DNA of 64,000 nucleotides, taken from assembly GCF_015207035.1 (NCBI RefSeq), contig NZ_JADEXQ010000015.1, forward strand, positions 1 through 64,000, written 5' to 3'. Positions within the stretch are counted from its first letter, which is position 1. Every line of letters starts with the position of its first letter. This stretch comes from Romeriopsis navalis LEGE 11480 (GTDB lineage Bacteria > Cyanobacteriota > Cyanobacteriia > Leptolyngbyales > Leptolyngbyaceae). A program made the translations under genes and the position numbers. Positions 36,653 through 46,318 of the stretch are shown in pieces. The notes under the pieces were generated by a model. It was not told the DNA's origin and did not search any database. It saw nothing but the letters and a program-made list of their open reading frames with translations.

Positions 36653-38311
36653 TCATTTCTGAAACATCTTTAACATTCGCTGGGTGACGAGAAAGCCGCC
36701 GACGATATTGACCGTACCGATCAGAATCGCAAATGCGCCGAGTAAGGTGGTCGGTGCGGTTAACTGACCCGAAACCTGCAACATGCCGCCCAGGATGATG
36801 ATGCCGCTAATCGCATTAGTCACACTCATCAATGGCGTATGCAATGCCGGTTTGACATTCCAAATCACCTGCCAGCCAACAAAGCAAGCCAAGACAAATA
36901 CGGTGAAGTGCGATAGGAAACTCGACGGCATAATGGAGCCGACGGCTAGTAGTGCGACTAAACCGGATAGGGCGATCGCGCTCTTCAGCCAGTCTTGCCC
37001 GAGCACTTGCTGTAGTGATGCTTTTAGTGATGTTGTTTGAGTAACTTGATCATCACTACTGACGCCTTGCACTTGTTCGAGGGCGATTTTAACAGCGGCT
37101 TCGGTCGTGGCCGTGGGAACTACTGTGGGTGCTGGTTTGGGGGGGAGTGGTTCGGGTTTGACACCTTCATAGAGCAACAGTGCGCCATTCACCACTTCAT
37201 CATTTAGATCAATGTGGTAGTCGTCATTCCGGCCTAAATCATCCAGGATATGACAGAGATTTTTGCCGTAGAGCTGACTGGCTTGTGCGGCCATGCGACT
37301 CGGCAAATCGGTGAAACCGATAATCGTCACATTGCCGTGGCGATGACAGCGACCGGGTTCGGTGACTTCACAGTTACCACCTTGCTCAGCCGCCAAATCG
37401 ACGACGACGGAGCCGGGTTTCATGCTCTCCACCATGGACTGCGTAATCAGCTTGGGTGCCGGTCGTCCCGGAATGAGCGCTGTGGTAATGATGATGTCAA
37501 CATCTTTGGCTTGCTCAGCAAATAGGGCCATTTCCGCGGCGATGAATTCTGGACTCATCACCTTGGCATAGCCACCTTGTCCCGAGCCATCTTCCTCAAT
37601 CTCAACTTGGAGGAATTCAGCCCCGAGGCTTTCGACTTGTTCTTTGACCGCTGGACGCGTATCAAAGGCCCGGACGATCGCGCCGAGTCCTTTGGCGGTG
37701 CCGATCGCGGCCAAACCCGCCACACCGGCCCCAATCACTAGTACCTTAGCGGGCGGAATCTTGCCCGCCGCCGTAATCTGGCCCGTGAAGAATCGGCCAA
37801 AGTGGTTAGCGGCTTCAATCACCGCACGGTAACCGGCAATATTAGCCATCGAGCTGAGCGCATCCAACTTCTGGGCCCGGCTAATCCGGGGCACTGTTTC
37901 CATCGCTAGCACGGTTGCCTGCTTCTCAGTCAACTTCTGGACTAGTTCCGGATGCTGGTTGGCCCAGATAAAGCTAATTAAAGTATTACCCGCCGGTAGT
38001 TGCTCTGCTTCATCCGTAGCTGGAGGACGGACCTTCAGCACGATATCGGATTCGGACCAGAGGGCTTGGGGATTCGGTGCAATCTGACAACCCACCGCTT
38101 CATAATCAGCATCATGAAAGTTCGCGGCTTCTCCAGCACCGGCTTCCAATGTGACGGCAAAGCCATAATCACACAGGATTTTTGCGGTTTCGGGCGTCGC
38201 GGCCACCCGACATTCGCCGGGGAAAATTTCTTTGGGGATACCAACCCGTTTTGTGGGTTGTGGTGGTGCGTTTAACTCGCTCGCGCCTTGCCTTTGGGAG
38301 GCGATCGTCAT
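36653..38311 (-). CDS. pntA: NAD(P) transhydrogenase subunit alpha, fused form
   Basis: The product is 552 aa. Domain I, which binds NAD(H), covers about residues 20-390 and includes [39 protein letters not shown], and the dinucleotide-binding [20 protein letters not shown] Pro/Ala linker leads to the membrane part with about four helices (residues 440-550: [35 protein letters not shown], ending RMLKMFQK). In some bacteria these two parts are separate genes; here they are one, as in E. coli. It forms a complex with PntB. Confidence 0.95.
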   Translation of the reverse strand: MTIASQRQGASELNAPPQPTKRVGIPKEIFPGECRVAATPETAKILCDYGFAVTLEAGAGEAANFHDADYEAVGCQIAPNPQALWSESDIVLKVRPPATDEAEQLPAGNTLISFIWANQHPELVQKLTEKQATVLAMETVPRISRAQKLDALSSMANIAGYRAVIEAANHFGRFFTGQITAAGKIPPAKVLVIGAGVAGLAAIGTAKGLGAIVRAFDTRPAVKEQVESLGAEFLQVEIEEDGSGQGGYAKVMSPEFIAAEMALFAEQAKDVDIIITTALIPGRPAPKLITQSMVESMKPGSVVVDLAAEQGGNCEVTEPGRCHRHGNVTIIGFTDLPSRMAAQASQLYGKNLCHILDDLGRNDDYHIDLNDEVVNGALLLYEGVKPEPLPPKPAPTVVPTATTEAAVKIALEQVQGVSSDDQVTQTTSLKASLQQVLGQDWLKSAIALSGLVALLAVGSIMPSSFLSHFTVFVLACFVGWQVIWNVKPALHTPLMSVTNAISGIIILGGMLQVSGQLTAPTTLLGAFAILIGTVNIVGGFLVTQRMLKMFQK

Positions 38312-38951
38312 GGGAGATGACTCCTGAATAGTGATGGGAACAACAGGTCGATCAGAAAATGAACCAGATCAATGAACGAGAGTTCTAATCTCCAGAGGCA
38401 TATCTCCAGCCGAAGAATATACCCCGATGAATGCATACTAGGTTGATCTTTCGGCAGAGATTTTCAGCTTCAGCAAGTCTTAGGATTCTTTGCCTATCAA
38501 GGGTTTCAGAGTCTAAACAAATAATGCGAAATGCAACATTAGCCCCAAAAAACATGAAGCGATCGTCATCAATCGCAATCCAAACACAGCCATTTCCAGC
38601 GTGCGGGCAACCCATCCAAAAGCTTCGGTCCTTACACCATCACTCAGACGCTGTAATTGCTTGCCAGTCGGCAACTACGCTATTTTTGATTCGGTTCTCC
38701 CCAGTGTCCTCTCTAGCGTTTCCGTTTACATTGGATACATCGAACGACACCTGAATAAACCGCCTCGCAAATCCCATTCTGGAGCACCCGAGGTTCTGTA
38801 TGAATGTCATCTGGATGAATATCCAGTGGTGTCGCTTCCTTAAACGTTTTTCTCTCTTCTCTCTCAACCCAAAGGCGAAATAAGTCTCATGATGAAATAC
38901 CGCATAACTCGCTCACCTCGACCCAATGCAATCGTTTCTGGAGGTAATCCG
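38312..38951. other. Spacer between pntA and hsp20
   Basis: This 640-base divergent spacer holds one minus-strand open frame of doubtful status (38385-38615, listed separately). I see no CIRCE element (TTAGCACTC-N9-GAGTGCTAA) or other known heat-shock operator. The hsp20 ribosome-binding site GGAGGT is at its right end. Confidence 0.4.
38385..38615 (-). other. Doubtful ORF or gene remnant
   Basis: A 76-codon frame (starting MGCPHAGNGCVWIAIDDDRF) has protein-like stretches such as FRIICLDSETLDRQRILRLA. In the same frame another open stretch runs from 38867 to 38640, so one TGA and a few codons separate the two parts. No ribosome-binding site and no family were recognised. It may be a decayed gene or noise. 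Confidence 0.2.
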
Positions 38952-39572
38952 ATGTCTTTACTCCGTTGGCAACCCTGGCAAGAAATTGACAGCATGCGCC
39001 GTCAGCTTGACCAAGCATTTGATGAACTCACCCATGATGCAGTGTTCAAGTCAATTAATACCGTGGTCCGCGTTCCGGCGATCGAACTCAGCAGCACTGA
39101 AGATCGGGTGATGCTTAAGGCGGAGCTGCCCGGCATTGAGGCCAAAGACCTCGATATTGAAGTAACGCGTGACGCGATCTCCCTCAAAGGTGAGTATCGC
39201 CATACCGAAAAAGACGCGCATCAGCAGGTCTATCGTACAGAACTCCGCTATGGCAGTTTCCACCGGGTAATTCCGCTACCCGTGGAAGTCGATAACACGG
39301 CAGCAACGGCGGAATTTCAGCAAGGTGTCTTGACCCTCAGCATTCCTAAGCTCCAGGAAGTTCAACCGGAAGCGGTCAAGGTGGCGATCGGTTCAACTGA
39401 GGCCGTAGGGTCAACAACCGAGACCGCAGCGGCAACAATCGACCCCGCAACGCTGGCGCTAGAAACCGACGATCGAGAAACCCATGATCCAGTGGCGCAG
39501 CCGCTGCCGGAAACACTGCCGGAAACAGCTGTCCAGAGCGCGGACACGACAACCAACGACGCTTGGCAATAG
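38952..39572 (+). CDS. hspA: Small heat-shock protein (Hsp20/alpha-crystallin) with long tail
   Basis: The product is 206 aa from the ATG at 38952, which has GGAGGT seven bases upstream; an ATG at 38889 has no such site. The N-terminus MSLLRWQPWQEIDSMRRQLD is typical of cyanobacterial HspA. The alpha-crystallin domain covers about residues 35-140 (RVMLKAELPGIEAKDLDIEV, then the closing LTLSIPK). A short V-x-V motif (AVKVAI) that could serve as the IxI oligomer contact follows. Beyond it is an acidic, Thr/Ala-rich tail of about 60 residues not usual in the family. The chaperone holds unfolded proteins for DnaK, which is encoded next. Confidence 0.9.
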   Translation: MSLLRWQPWQEIDSMRRQLDQAFDELTHDAVFKSINTVVRVPAIELSSTEDRVMLKAELPGIEAKDLDIEVTRDAISLKGEYRHTEKDAHQQVYRTELRYGSFHRVIPLPVEVDNTAATAEFQQGVLTLSIPKLQEVQPEAVKVAIGSTEAVGSTTETAAATIDPATLALETDDRETHDPVAQPLPETLPETAVQSADTTTNDAWQ

Positions 39573-39858
39573 CCTTGCTGGATGGGGCTTCAAGGCATCT
39601 TTGTGCCCAACCGCCCCATCCTTGGTTCGGTAATCTTCCCTTCATCAAATCGCCTTCGCTGAACACACTATACGGTGAGGGGATATTATGCCGCTCCGAA
39701 GAAGGTGCAGCCTTCCGGCTTACGGGAAGAGGCTTAAGCGACGCACCATTCATCGCCAAACCGGTTTGATGTCGATACCGACGCTGTTGTCCGGCGATTC
39801 GGTGCGCACAAATCTCTGAAACATTGACCAAAAGTATTGATGGAGTCTTGGTAGCCCT

Positions 39859-41781
39859 ATGGCAAAGGTAGTTGGAATTGACTTAGGTACAACAAACTCG
39901 TGCGTCGCTGTGATGGAAGGTGGTAAGCCCACCGTCATCGCTAATGCCGAAGGTGCGCGCACAACCCCCTCTGTCGTCGCATATACGAAGAATAACGATC
40001 GCTTGGTCGGCCAAATCGCCAAGCGCCAGTCGGTGATGAACCCGGAAAACACGTTTTACTCCGTGAAGCGGTTTATCGGTCGTCGGTTTGACGAAGTCAC
40101 TAGCGAGACGACTGACGTCCCCTATAAAGTAATTAACAACGGTGGTAATGTCCGCCTTGATAGCGGCAACGCCGGTAAGCAGTTCGCCCCGGAAGAGATT
40201 TCGGCCCAGGTGCTGCGCAAGCTGAAAGAAGATGCCAGTAAGTATCTCGGTGAAGATGTCACCCAGGCTGTAATCACGGTTCCGGCATACTTCAATGACT
40301 CCCAGCGTCAAGCCACAAAGGATGCGGGTAAGATTGCCGGTCTGGAAGTGCTGCGGATTATCAACGAGCCGACCGCTGCATCCTTGGCCTATGGCTTGGA
40401 TAAGAAAGCGAACGAAACAATCCTCGTATTTGACTTGGGTGGTGGTACGTTCGACGTTTCCATCCTGGAAATCGGCGACGGTGTATTTGAAGTGCTATCG
40501 ACTTCGGGTGACTCCCACTTGGGTGGTGACGACTTCGATAAGAAGATCGTCGATTACATGGCGGCTGAGTTTCAGAAAGTCGAAGGCATGGACTTGCGCA
40601 AGGATAAGCAAGCCCTCCAGCGTTTGACCGAAGCGGCGGAGAAAGCCAAGATTGAGCTATCCAGCGTGACCCAAGCGGACATTAACTTGCCGTTTATCAC
40701 GGCGACCCAAGATGGTCCGAAGCACTTGGAGTTGACCCTGACTCGGGCCAAGTTTGAAGAGCTATGTGCGGACTTGATCGATCGCTGCCGTATCCCTGTG
40801 GAGAACGCGCTGCGTGATGCCAAGCTCGATAAGAGCAAGATTCAAGAAATCGTTATGGTGGGTGGTTCTAGCCGGATTCCCGCCGTGCAGCAGGTTGTGA
40901 AGAACCTGATGGGCAAAGACCCGAACCAAGGTGTTAACCCGGATGAAGTGGTGGCAGTTGGTGCGGCAATTCAGGCCGGTGTACTTTCCGGTGAGAAGGG
41001 CACAGAAGGTCTGTTGTTGCTGGATGTGACACCACTGTCCTTGGGTGTTGAAACCTTGGGTGGTGTGATGACCAAGATCATTGCCCGCAACACGACTGTC
41101 CCGACGAAGAAATCGGAAGTCTTCTCAACGGCAGTTGATGGTCAGTCCAACGTGGAAATTCACGTGCTCCAGGGTGAGCGCGAGATGTCCAACGACAACA
41201 AGAGCTTGGGAACCTTCCGCTTGGATGGCATTCCCCCGGCACAACGTGGTGTCCCCCAAATCGAAGTGACCTTTGATATCGATGCGAACGGTATCTTGAG
41301 TGTGACAGCGAAGGATAAGGGGTCAGGCAAAGAGCAGACGATTAGCATCACGGGTGCTTCGACCTTGGATAAGGACGAAGTCGATCGGATGGTACAGGAT
41401 GCCGAAGTCAATGCTTCCAGCGACCAAGAGCGGCGTGAGAAGATTGATACCAAAAACCAAGCTGACTCCCTGGCTTACCAGGCTGAGAAGCAAATCAGTG
41501 ACCTCGGTGATAAGGTTCCAGAAGACGACAAGACGAAGATCGAAGGGATGGTCAAGGACTTGCGTGATGCAATCCAGTCTGACGATGCTGATGCGATCAA
41601 GTCGAAGAAAGAGGAGCTGGAGAAGACCCTATACGAAATTAGCTCCAACATCTACCAGCAAGCTGGTGGCGATGGCGCCGCTCCAGGCGCTGAGCCAAGT
41701 GCGGATGCTGGCGGTGATGCCGGTACGTCCGATGATAGCGGCGAAGACGTGATTGATGCTGACTTCACTGAGTCGAAGTAA
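39859..41781 (+). CDS. dnaK: Molecular chaperone DnaK (Hsp70)
   Basis: The product is 640 aa. The nucleotide-binding domain has [38 protein letters not shown] and [14 protein letters not shown]. The substrate-binding domain begins near residue 390 ([19 protein letters not shown]), and a helical lid and flexible Gly/Ala tail end in [11 protein letters not shown], the end typical of the main cyanobacterial form, DnaK2. It refolds and protects proteins with DnaJ and GrpE, neither of which is encoded nearby. The 286 bases upstream hold no gene. A terminator follows. Confidence 0.97.
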   Translation: MAKVVGIDLGTTNSCVAVMEGGKPTVIANAEGARTTPSVVAYTKNNDRLVGQIAKRQSVMNPENTFYSVKRFIGRRFDEVTSETTDVPYKVINNGGNVRLDSGNAGKQFAPEEISAQVLRKLKEDASKYLGEDVTQAVITVPAYFNDSQRQATKDAGKIAGLEVLRIINEPTAASLAYGLDKKANETILVFDLGGGTFDVSILEIGDGVFEVLSTSGDSHLGGDDFDKKIVDYMAAEFQKVEGMDLRKDKQALQRLTEAAEKAKIELSSVTQADINLPFITATQDGPKHLELTLTRAKFEELCADLIDRCRIPVENALRDAKLDKSKIQEIVMVGGSSRIPAVQQVVKNLMGKDPNQGVNPDEVVAVGAAIQAGVLSGEKGTEGLLLLDVTPLSLGVETLGGVMTKIIARNTTVPTKKSEVFSTAVDGQSNVEIHVLQGEREMSNDNKSLGTFRLDGIPPAQRGVPQIEVTFDIDANGILSVTAKDKGSGKEQTISITGASTLDKDEVDRMVQDAEVNASSDQERREKIDTKNQADSLAYQAEKQISDLGDKVPEDDKTKIEGMVKDLRDAIQSDDADAIKSKKEELEKTLYEISSNIYQQAGGDGAAPGAEPSADAGGDAGTSDDSGEDVIDADFTESK

Positions 41782-41817
41782 CTCCAACTGATTCGGATTC
41801 ACGGAAATAGCATGTGC

Positions 41818-41844
41818 AAAGGGTGGCCAATGGTCACCCTTTTT
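41818..41844 (+). terminator. Rho-independent terminator of dnaK
   Basis: AAAGGGTGGCC (41818-41828) pairs with GGTCACCCTTT (41832-41842, one wobble) with a 3-base loop, followed by T residues. Confidence 0.8.
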
Positions 41845-41988
41845 CATTAATCAATTTCTCTGAGCAATTTCTCTTAGACGCGGGTGATATCGTGGAGACA
41901 GTGATAACAAAAGTAATCCCGAACTTGAGCCTGAGCGGTTTACGGCAAACACATTGAAAGTCGGTGGAAAACTCCGACCGAAGACATT

Positions 41989-42357
41989 ATGACAACGAGC
42001 ACAACGCCAAAACCCAACTTTCAACGCGGTGATGTGGTTCTCGTATTATTTCCAAATTCCGACCTACGATCGGCCAAAACTAAACCCGCTTTGATCATCC
42101 AAACAAACAATCTCGAAACGGGTTTATCTCAAATTATTATTGCGATGATTACGAGCAATATGTCGCGAGCCGGGCATCCTAGCCGGTATCTCATTGATGT
42201 CCGGTCAAGTATTGGTCAAGCATCCGGCCTTGTGACTGATTCGATCGTCATGACCGATAATCTAACGACGATTGCGGCCTCGGCAATATACCGGGTGATT
42301 GGTTCATTGCCGATGGCTGAGATCGATCAGGCCTTGCGTCATACATTGGGCCTCTAA
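41989..42357 (+). CDS. PemK/MazF-family endoribonuclease toxin, apparently without antitoxin
   Basis: The product is 122 aa. The MazF fold is clear: RGDVVLVLFPNSDLRSAKTK with the following PALII, then LSQIIIAMITSN (the Thr-containing active-site strand), GLVTDSIVMTDNLTTI, and the closing helix MAEIDQALRHTLGL. Family toxins cut mRNA at short sequences. Their antitoxin is normally the gene just upstream and overlapping; here only a 22-codon frame (41892-41957) with no antitoxin likeness is seen. The gene downstream is on the other strand. It could be a solitary toxin, one neutralised by a distant antitoxin, or a domesticated RNase. Confidence 0.82.
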   Translation: MTTSTTPKPNFQRGDVVLVLFPNSDLRSAKTKPALIIQTNNLETGLSQIIIAMITSNMSRAGHPSRYLIDVRSSIGQASGLVTDSIVMTDNLTTIAASAIYRVIGSLPMAEIDQALRHTLGL

Positions 42358-42406
42358 ACAGTGCGTGGGGTTAGTGATATCGCCAACCAGAAGCGGATAG
42401 GGAGCA

Positions 42407-42892
42407 TTAATCATTCAATGCAACATCCTGGCCATCGGCATTAATATCCTGGGCAAACAAAGCCGCATCTTCTGGCACTTCCTGGGCGATATTACCGGTG
42501 ATTGCTGGCAACATGGGCAGTTGGCTGAGTGCTTCTGGCGTATTTAGTGCTTCGATGCTTGACAAAGCCGTCGGTTGTTCAGCGTCAAGCATGGGTGATT
42601 CAGCTTGCGACATGGTTGGCTCAGTCGGCATATCAGCTGTATCCAGAGACTCACTTTCAGACTCAGAATTAACCGCCGAAGTTGTTGTTGCTGTCCGACG
42701 AATTGAGACAGAAGGCAGCGGAATGCAAGTCCCCGTTTTTTCTAGCTCTAGGGGTAAACAATTTGCGGCGGCTGTTTCCATGGGTTCCATCGACTCAGTT
42801 GTCTCAGCCATTGCTGGACTAATCGCCGCGACCGCAGCAGCAAAACCAATCATCGCGGGAATAATGACGAACTTCTTAGTAGTAGCGAACAT
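42407..42892 (-). CDS. Exported low-complexity protein
   Basis: The product is 161 aa; AAGGAG nine bases before the ATG supports the start. A signal peptide is clear (MFATTKKFVIIPAMIGFAAA, cleavage likely after SPAMA). The mature part is acidic and Ser/Glu/Pro-rich (NSESESESLDTADMPTEPTM) with only two cysteines (in NCLPLELEKTGTCIPLP), which may form a disulfide. The end is very acidic (LFAQDINADGQDVALND). No family was recognised. It is convergent with the MazF-like gene. Confidence 0.65.
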   Translation of the reverse strand: MFATTKKFVIIPAMIGFAAAVAAISPAMAETTESMEPMETAAANCLPLELEKTGTCIPLPSVSIRRTATTTSAVNSESESESLDTADMPTEPTMSQAESPMLDAEQPTALSSIEALNTPEALSQLPMLPAITGNIAQEVPEDAALFAQDINADGQDVALND

Positions 42893-43040
42893 GGCAGATT
42901 CTCCTTAAATTTTTAGATGAGATGAATCACAATCACCGAGCTAATAAAACTATTCCCTCGGTCGATTTGATATCAGGACATAGTGATCAGGTTTCTGTAC
43001 TTATGCTGTTTGTGGTCGAAATTTGATCGTTAGCTAAAAC

Positions 43041-43071
43041 AAAACGGCTTAGCCTTCCGACTAAACCGTTT
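43041..43071 (-). terminator. Terminator of the thioredoxin gene
   Basis: On the minus strand AAACGGTTTAG pairs with CTAAGCCGTTT (one wobble) with an 8-base loop, followed by T-rich sequence, about 50 bases past the stop. Confidence 0.7.
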
Positions 43072-43120
43072 AACGTTTGTACTGAGATTTTTATGCAATC
43101 AATGAGCCAATTAACTGCGA

Positions 43121-43441
43121 CTAGCGGATCAGGGGGCGTAGTCGATCGACGAGTTCATCCGCTCCCATCAGCCCTTCAATTCGATGTACAGCCTTTCCAC
43201 CATTGAAGACGACCATCGTGGGGAGGGCCGTAATATTGTGTTGGCTGGCGAGGCCGGGATACTTCTCGGTGTCGATCTTGACGATTTTCAAGCGTCCGCT
43301 GAGGTCTTCGTTGACTTCTTCGAGGACCTTGGCCATCATTTTGCAGGGACCGCACCATTCGGCGTAAAAATCGACTAAAACAGGTGTAGTGGACCCGGCT
43401 AATAGTTCATTTAAGTTGCGATACTTCTTTTTGACTGCCAT
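43121..43441 (-). CDS. trxA: Thioredoxin
   Basis: The product is 106 aa. The redox active site is Cys30-Gly-Pro-Cys33 in AEWCGPCKMM, with the usual cis-proline in ITALPTMVVF and the family's KIDTEKYPGLA. It reduces protein disulfides and, in cyanobacteria, links ferredoxin-thioredoxin reductase or NADPH to enzyme control. The gene is single and has its own terminator. I cannot assign it firmly to the m, x or y type. Confidence 0.94.
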   Translation of the reverse strand: MAVKKKYRNLNELLAGSTTPVLVDFYAEWCGPCKMMAKVLEEVNEDLSGRLKIVKIDTEKYPGLASQHNITALPTMVVFNGGKAVHRIEGLMGADELVDRLRPLIR

Positions 43442-43571
43442 ACCAGGGAAACCTCTGTGTGCTTATTTGCGTCCCGCGTGAATGCGATCGGATGTGTAAT
43501 TGCGATCGTAATGCGAAATCGTACCAGTTGCCCAGGTCTGAAGATAGAGAAACCCCTACTCCGTTATAAAA

Positions 43572-44423
43572 ATGCAAGTTCAGCAATATAGCGACATTTC
43601 TCAGTTTCTAACTGATACAGAGCCGTTTTTAATGCAGCATGAAGCTACACATTGTTTGCTCTTGGGCATGATGGCGCGTTTGGCGAATCAAGGACTGAGC
43701 GATGATGCAATGCTGATTGTGGTTAAAGCAGATGCGGTGCCGTTATTGGTGGCGGTGCAGACAGCACCGTACAATTTGGCGCTGTCGGTGGCGGCAGATA
43801 TGGCGGCGGTTGATTATTTAGCAGATAGGCTAGCGGCGCAGGCGATCGCGTTGCCTGGGATTAATGGTGGTGTGGCAGAAACGACTCGATTTGCGGCCCG
43901 TTGGCAAACTCTGATGGAACAGCAGGCAAAGGTGACGATGGATATGAAGGTCCATGAGTTAGCTCAGGTATCGGAGATTGATTATCCTGTGGGGCAACTG
44001 CGGCGGGCGACGATCGCGGATCTTGATCTGCTGTGCGAATGGTTTCGCGATTTCTATGCTGAAGCGATGTTTCGGCCGTTTACGGATGACATGGTGGGTG
44101 TTGTGCGGCAGCAGATTCAGGATGGCATTTTATATCTTTGGGAAGATGGGAATGGTGTGCCAGTGACGATGCTGGGGAAACATCCCATGACTTCAGGTAA
44201 TGCCCGCGTGGGGCCAGTTTATACGCCGCTGGCTTATCGGTGTCGGGGGTATGGGACTGCCAGCGTTGCGCGAGTGAGCCAGCAGATTTTGGATGCTGGG
44301 GGTACGGCAGGTTTCATTTTTACTGATGTGACGAATCCGACTTCAAATAGCATTTATCACAAGGTTGGGTATCGAGTGGTGGGGGATTATCAAATGATGG
44401 CCTTTGCTGATTTGGCGACATGA
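43572..44423 (+). CDS. GNAT-family N-acetyltransferase
   Basis: The product is 283 aa. The N-terminal half (QYSDISQFLTDTEPFLMQHE) and the middle (LRRATIADLDLLCEWFRDFY) resemble two-domain GNAT proteins. The C-terminal GNAT core has the acetyl-CoA-binding motif in VYTPLAYRCRGYGTASVARV (R-x-x-G-x-G/A) and the end SNSIYHKVGYRVVGDYQM. The substrate is unknown. Its stop codon overlaps the start of a second short GNAT-like frame by ATGA. Confidence 0.85.
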   Translation: MQVQQYSDISQFLTDTEPFLMQHEATHCLLLGMMARLANQGLSDDAMLIVVKADAVPLLVAVQTAPYNLALSVAADMAAVDYLADRLAAQAIALPGINGGVAETTRFAARWQTLMEQQAKVTMDMKVHELAQVSEIDYPVGQLRRATIADLDLLCEWFRDFYAEAMFRPFTDDMVGVVRQQIQDGILYLWEDGNGVPVTMLGKHPMTSGNARVGPVYTPLAYRCRGYGTASVARVSQQILDAGGTAGFIFTDVTNPTSNSIYHKVGYRVVGDYQMMAFADLAT

Positions 44424-44569
44424 TTACGATTCAAGTTGATCGACAAAAACAAGCAGCAGCGATCCGGCTTTATCAGCAGCTCGGATTTGAGTTTATCGAT
44501 CGGTCTAACGATAACCAAATAGCGCAGGTTTTTATGGAGAAGCAACTTTGTCACGGCAGCGTGATTTAA
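44420..44569 (+). pseudogene. Orphan C-terminal GNAT fragment (49 codons)
   Basis: Starting in the ATGA overlap with the GNAT gene, the frame reads MITIQVDRQKQAAAIRLYQQ, then LGFEFIDRSNDNQIAQVFME. The N-x-AAxRLYQQLGFE pattern is the end of the GNAT fold (strand and helix 4). The acetyl-CoA motif is missing, so it cannot be an active enzyme by itself. It is probably the relic of a second acetyltransferase gene, possibly still translated by coupling. Its end overlaps the convergent reductase gene by four bases. Confidence 0.6.
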
Positions 44570-45519
44570 GCCAACCAGCTCATATCCACAGGCGTCGGCA
44601 CAATTCCCCCCGGATTTAGTGGGAATAGATTCCCATAATAATCTTGCTGAATTGCCTGAAAATCACAGGTGTCAGCCACTCCCGGCAACTGATAAATCCG
44701 CTGAACGTACTGGCTGAGATTGGCGTAGTCGCGAATCCGCCGCCGACTGCATTTGAATAATCCGTGATAGGCCGAGTCAAACCGAATCAGGGTGGTGAAT
44801 AGCCGCACATCGGCGAGGGTAATTTGCTCACCCCAAAGGAATGACTGATTGGCTAAATGATCGTCGATCGTATCCAACATCCCAAACAACTCATTTACGG
44901 CTTCGTCATAGGCCGCCTGGGTTTGAGCAAATCCACAGCGGTAAACCCCATTGTTCACACTGGGATAGATTTGGGCATTCCAACGATCGATCTCCGCTTT
45001 ACCCGCAGCAGGATATAAGTCCAAATCCCCATGCGTCGCAAATTCATTAAACTCAGCGTTTAAGATTTCGATAATCTCAGCGCTTTCGTTATTAATAATC
45101 GTCTTGGTCGTCTCATCAAATAAAATTGGCACCGTCGATCGGCCTTTGAAACCCGGTGAGGCCGTCTGGTAGAGCTCCGGCATATTCTGACAATTCAGAT
45201 ATGGCTCGGTCAGCAGCCACCGACCATCATCTGCTGATGGGACCACGATGGAGATGTCGATCGCCGCTTCCAATCCCTTCAATGCCCGCACAATCAAAGT
45301 CCGATGTGCCCACGGGCAGCCCATCCCGACAAATAAACGATAACGCCCGGCTGCGGCTGGATGGTCAGCATCGATCGTCCCTCGAAATACACTTTCCGGT
45401 CGGACATAGGCTCCAGTTTTACTGCGGGGAGCCATTTGCGACATCATCACCTGCCACATCGTTGTCCAGGTAAAGCGCCCGAGTTTGATAATTGATGCCG
45501 CCGGTAGACTTTTAGGCAC
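44566..45519 (-). CDS. Glutathione S-transferase omega-like, glutathionyl-hydroquinone reductase family
   Basis: The product is about 317 aa if it starts at the GTG at 45519; the frame is open to 45636 but that would overlap the lipoprotein gene, and an ATG at 45459 is also possible. The catalytic Cys is in LFVGMGCPWAHRTLIV, the hallmark of GS-hydroquinone reductases (Cys-Pro-Trp). Further family features are RGRSTVPILFDETTK-like glutathione contacts, NNESAEIIEIL, and the all-helical C-terminal domain (TLADVRLFTTLIRFD). These enzymes use glutathione to reduce glutathionyl-quinones or related adducts. It is the last gene of a three-gene minus-strand run. Confidence 0.85.
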   Translation of the reverse strand: MPKSLPAASIIKLGRFTWTTMWQVMMSQMAPRSKTGAYVRPESVFRGTIDADHPAAAGRYRLFVGMGCPWAHRTLIVRALKGLEAAIDISIVVPSADDGRWLLTEPYLNCQNMPELYQTASPGFKGRSTVPILFDETTKTIINNESAEIIEILNAEFNEFATHGDLDLYPAAGKAEIDRWNAQIYPSVNNGVYRCGFAQTQAAYDEAVNELFGMLDTIDDHLANQSFLWGEQITLADVRLFTTLIRFDSAYHGLFKCSRRRIRDYANLSQYVQRIYQLPGVADTCDFQAIQQDYYGNLFPLNPGGIVPTPVDMSWLA

Positions 45520-45547
45520 GGGTTGATTTTGGGTGAGTGGGCCACCT

Positions 45548-46201
45548 CTATTTGACAATACGGAACTGGTCTTTGTCGAATGCCACCTTCGCCACGAGCT
45601 GATTATTATCATCCAGTAGTTCGATCGTCCGGCCATAGCGCGGCAGTTTCACCACCCGGTAGGACTTTTCTTTCTCGCCGATGGGAAATACCTGAGCCGT
45701 AACGTCTTGCCAGTTTTGGTCAGGATCAAGAATCGTCAACGTATCCCCGATCGTGCAACCCAGATTCAGGGCGACTAAGTGTGAACCGCGCGATCGGCGG
45801 AAAATTGCCATCTCATAGTTACAGAGATCGGGATAAATCGAACTCGTTGAGATATAGCCATTCTTTGTATCGACTACTGCTACGGATGCTTGCAACAGCT
45901 TGCGCCGAACCGCTGGACTCGCATCATCTTGACGGTCAGTTGTGAAATATGGCGCGGGCGCTTGGATAAAATAGTCCGATACGGTGCGGCGGGCGGGCGT
46001 TGTGACAATCTTGTCCGGTGCTTTTTCGATCACCAGTGGTGTGGCCGCGACTCCGGGTGAGGCGACTGCCGGCGGTGTCGCCACTGTTGGCTGCGTTGCG
46101 GCGGGGGAAGAAACGGCTTGCGGCCCACCACAGGCAATCAGCGGGACAGTTGCAAAGGTGGCAACGATCGTCAGCGCCAATCGATTAACAGGAAGTCGCA
46201 T
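45548..46201 (-). CDS. Lipoprotein of unknown function
   Basis: The product is 217 aa using the ATG at 46201, which has GAGGTGAT seven bases upstream and begins MRLPVNRLALTIVATFATVP; the longer frame to 46315 is not needed. A lipobox (LIAC) gives lipidation. After a Pro/Ala/Val-rich linker (to about residue 70) comes a 145-residue globular region with VSDYFIQAPAPYFTTDRQDD and four cysteine-poor beta stretches such as SHLVALNLGCTIGDTLTILD and the end LVAKVAFDKDQFRIVK. No domain family was recognised. It lies between the glycosyltransferase and the reductase genes. Confidence 0.7.
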   Translation of the reverse strand: MRLPVNRLALTIVATFATVPLIACGGPQAVSSPAATQPTVATPPAVASPGVAATPLVIEKAPDKIVTTPARRTVSDYFIQAPAPYFTTDRQDDASPAVRRKLLQASVAVVDTKNGYISTSSIYPDLCNYEMAIFRRSRGSHLVALNLGCTIGDTLTILDPDQNWQDVTAQVFPIGEKEKSYRVVKLPRYGRTIELLDDNNQLVAKVAFDKDQFRIVK

Positions 46202-46318
46202 AGCAATCACCTCAGTCAGAAATTTGTTAGCCAGAAACTCGGATTCGTCCCTCGGACACGATCGGGGCATATTCAAATACTGGCAAATTTCCGCGATCAT
46301 TTCCTCCGCATGCACCGG

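Noticed and set aside
38616-38642. TGA read as selenocysteine joining the two half frames before hsp20
   Set aside because: No SECIS-like hairpin or selenocysteine machinery is visible; a decayed gene or noise is simpler.
38640-39858. CIRCE/HrcA operator before hsp20 or dnaK
   Set aside because: TTAGCACTC-N9-GAGTGCTAA or a close version is not present.
41892-41957. Antitoxin gene for the MazF-like toxin
   Set aside because: Only 21 codons with GTG start and no AbrB, RHH or other antitoxin pattern.
43442-43571. Yfr1 small RNA near the thioredoxin gene
   Set aside because: The diagnostic ACTCCTCACAC is absent from the region.
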